Assembly (NCBI GenBank): GCA_001586965.3
Contig: LUCW03000505.1
Location: forward strand, 7,501-71,500
Direction of reading: 5' to 3'
Length of the DNA: 64,000 bases
DNA from: Sphaeroforma sirkka
Lineage: Eukaryota > Opisthokonta > Ichthyosporea > Ichthyophonida
Of this stretch, positions 62,727 to 64,000 are shown in pieces. Position numbers and translations under genes: made by a program. The notes under the pieces were generated by a model. That model was given only the letters and a program-made list of their open reading frames with translations, searched no databases and was not told the DNA's origin. Positions within the stretch are counted from its first letter, which is position 1; every line of letters starts with the position of its first letter.

Positions 62727-63270
62727 CTTCATCCGAAAATATGTCGGTGATAATGGCATCGCTAGAGGTGTCCACTATTTCACGTGCGGCATCAGTTTTC
62801 TGTGCACTTGGAATAGCGTCCGTGACCGGCACAACTTCATCGGCCTTGCTAGCCGAATCGACGGCCACCGACTCTACTACCACACCCTCCGCGTCAAAGG
62901 TATTGACACAATCAGTTCCATCGGGGCATGACGCGAAGTTGTCGTTCCGACAACTTACACTGAATTTATCGATCGGTACGGAATTAATGAAATTATACAA
63001 ACCTGTCACACATCAGTAGGCGCCATCTGCGTAAACGAAGGGGAAGTCCGCGGGACATGGAGTACTCGCTACTATTTCTGACACAGGTTCGGTGGCAACA
63101 GGCAGCGGTGCAACTACTTCATCCGAAACGGCATCGAAATCGACTATTTCATGTGCGGCATCAGTTTCTTGCGCACCTGAAACAGGTTCCCTGCGGCGTC
63201 AGTTTCTTGCGCACTTGGAACAGGTTCCGTGGCCGGCACAATTTCATCGGCCTCGCTAGCCGCACTGATA
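62727..63270 (-). pseudogene. Cysteine-rich repeat gene, upstream piece (one domain copy)
   Basis: On the minus strand a linker of the type EPVSGAQETDAAHEIVD, then VAPLPVATEPVSEIVASTP, leads to one domain (CPADFPFVYADGAY, NFINSVPIDKFSVSCR, NFASCPDGTDCVN), and then another acidic linker that stops at the LTR. The linker resumes on the far side of the element at 56386 with the same wording (EVVVAPLPVVTESVSEV), which shows the gene was split by the insertion. The piece is not open throughout, and its 5' side ends at the LTR fragment at 63281. Confidence 0.65.
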
Positions 63271-63280
63271 TCGATAGATC

Positions 63281-63466
63281 ATACCGGGACCCCCGTGTGA
63301 GAGAGAAACACTCAGAATTTCAGTCTAGTGTCGAAACACTGAACACAAATAAAGATTCAATGCGAGTCCTTCAGCCTAGGACTTTATCTAGCTGAGAGAT
63401 TCGCACTTGAGAAGAGGTCTATTGTTTCCTTTGGTCCTATCTTGATTGCTACTCTCAAACTCTACA
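63281..63466 (+). mobile_element. LTR fragment (3' part), same family
   Basis: It starts abruptly at ATACCGGGACCCCCGTG, which corresponds to 54095 inside the solo LTR, and runs to the LTR end CTCTACA. Its left edge is the edge of a larger duplication, not an LTR terminus. Confidence 0.85.
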
Positions 63467-64000
63467 TGGTAAATTCGTTGGGGTACAGTTCAAGTGGTGA
63501 CATATAATATATAAGACGATATATAATATAAATTATTCTTCAACAGGGTGCTAATTGAAATTATCCACGCAAATGATTGAAAGGAGAAGTGGTGGTAAAT
63601 ACAATGGAGTACAATTCAGAAGCTGAGGTTGAACGATAAATACTTTAAATTAAACGGCACGTGCTTCAACAAGATGTTATTGCGCGAATGCATGAAAGGA
63701 GAAGCGGTGGTAAATTCTTCGAAGTGTAATTTAGTAGATGAAATTCAACGATATATACTGTAAAATTAATGATACCTGCTTCAACAAGCTGTTTAAAAAT
63801 TGCCACGTGAATACCTGAAAGTAAAGGCTATAGTGAATTTGTTGAAATATAATTCAAAAGATGAGATTCAACATAATAAATTTGAATTAATCGACACATA
63901 CCTCAACAAGATGTAAACTGCAATTATTCACGCGAACATTTGAAAGGAGAAGCGGTGGTAAATTCATTAGAATATAAGGAATTCAACAATATACTTTAAA
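63467..64000. repeat. Second copy of the ~120-bp minisatellite, running off the window
   Basis: Four to five units follow in the same order and with the same unit-specific changes as the units at 54283-54816. The array continues past the window end. Confidence 0.9.

Overview
The window looks like nuclear DNA of an intron-rich unicellular eukaryote, probably an opisthokont-grade protist. An ichthyosporean-like holozoan is my guess and is not proven. The support is GT-AG introns in every gene, a 142-residue AP-2 sigma subunit, a TFIIH MAT1 subunit, a mitochondrial-type polyprenyl diphosphate synthase, an SLC1 transporter with eukaryotic loops, and heavy TA/CA/TAA microsatellite content. I built exon models by eye. 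In each gene reported as complete, the intron phases close and the total length is a multiple of three.

Layout. 118-2240 (-) SLC1 transporter. 2.2-8.3 kb has no gene, but holds microsatellites, hairpins, a 0.4 kb foldback element and local duplications. 8294-13375 (+) MAT1, 9 exons. 14141-17469 (-) ankyrin-repeat membrane protein, 5 exons. 18359-21416 (+) AP2S1, whose start codon appears to stand alone in exon 1. 22503-25309 (+) polyprenyl diphosphate synthase. 28057-31012 (+) five-finger CCCH protein with an apparent frame slip at an A10 run. 31310-31890 (-) small BTB/KCTD-like protein. 32653-33754 a decayed pogo/Tigger-like DNA transposon. 34025-36314 (+) unrecognised 136-residue single-span membrane protein. 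37882-40617 (-) DUF676-type serine esterase. 45538-53465 (+) a 16-exon, 952-residue lysine/alanine- and acid-rich protein of unknown function, probably nuclear.

From 53.5 kb to the end the window changes character. It holds a ~120-bp minisatellite, a solo LTR, a cysteine-rich repeat gene cut in two by an old Ty3/Gypsy-type LTR element (about 56387-62726), and a second LTR fragment followed by the same minisatellite. The 720-bp LTR-plus-minisatellite block occurs twice (54095-54816 and 63281-64000).

The genes are housekeeping and unrelated in pathway (transcription/DNA repair, endocytosis, ubiquinone side chain, RNA binding), and nothing suggests an operon or cluster. The strongest shared pattern is that long introns, often the first, carry the microsatellite islands (MAT1, AP2S1, the prenyl synthase, the 136-aa gene, the esterase). 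I found no CRISPR, no rRNA and no convincing tRNA.
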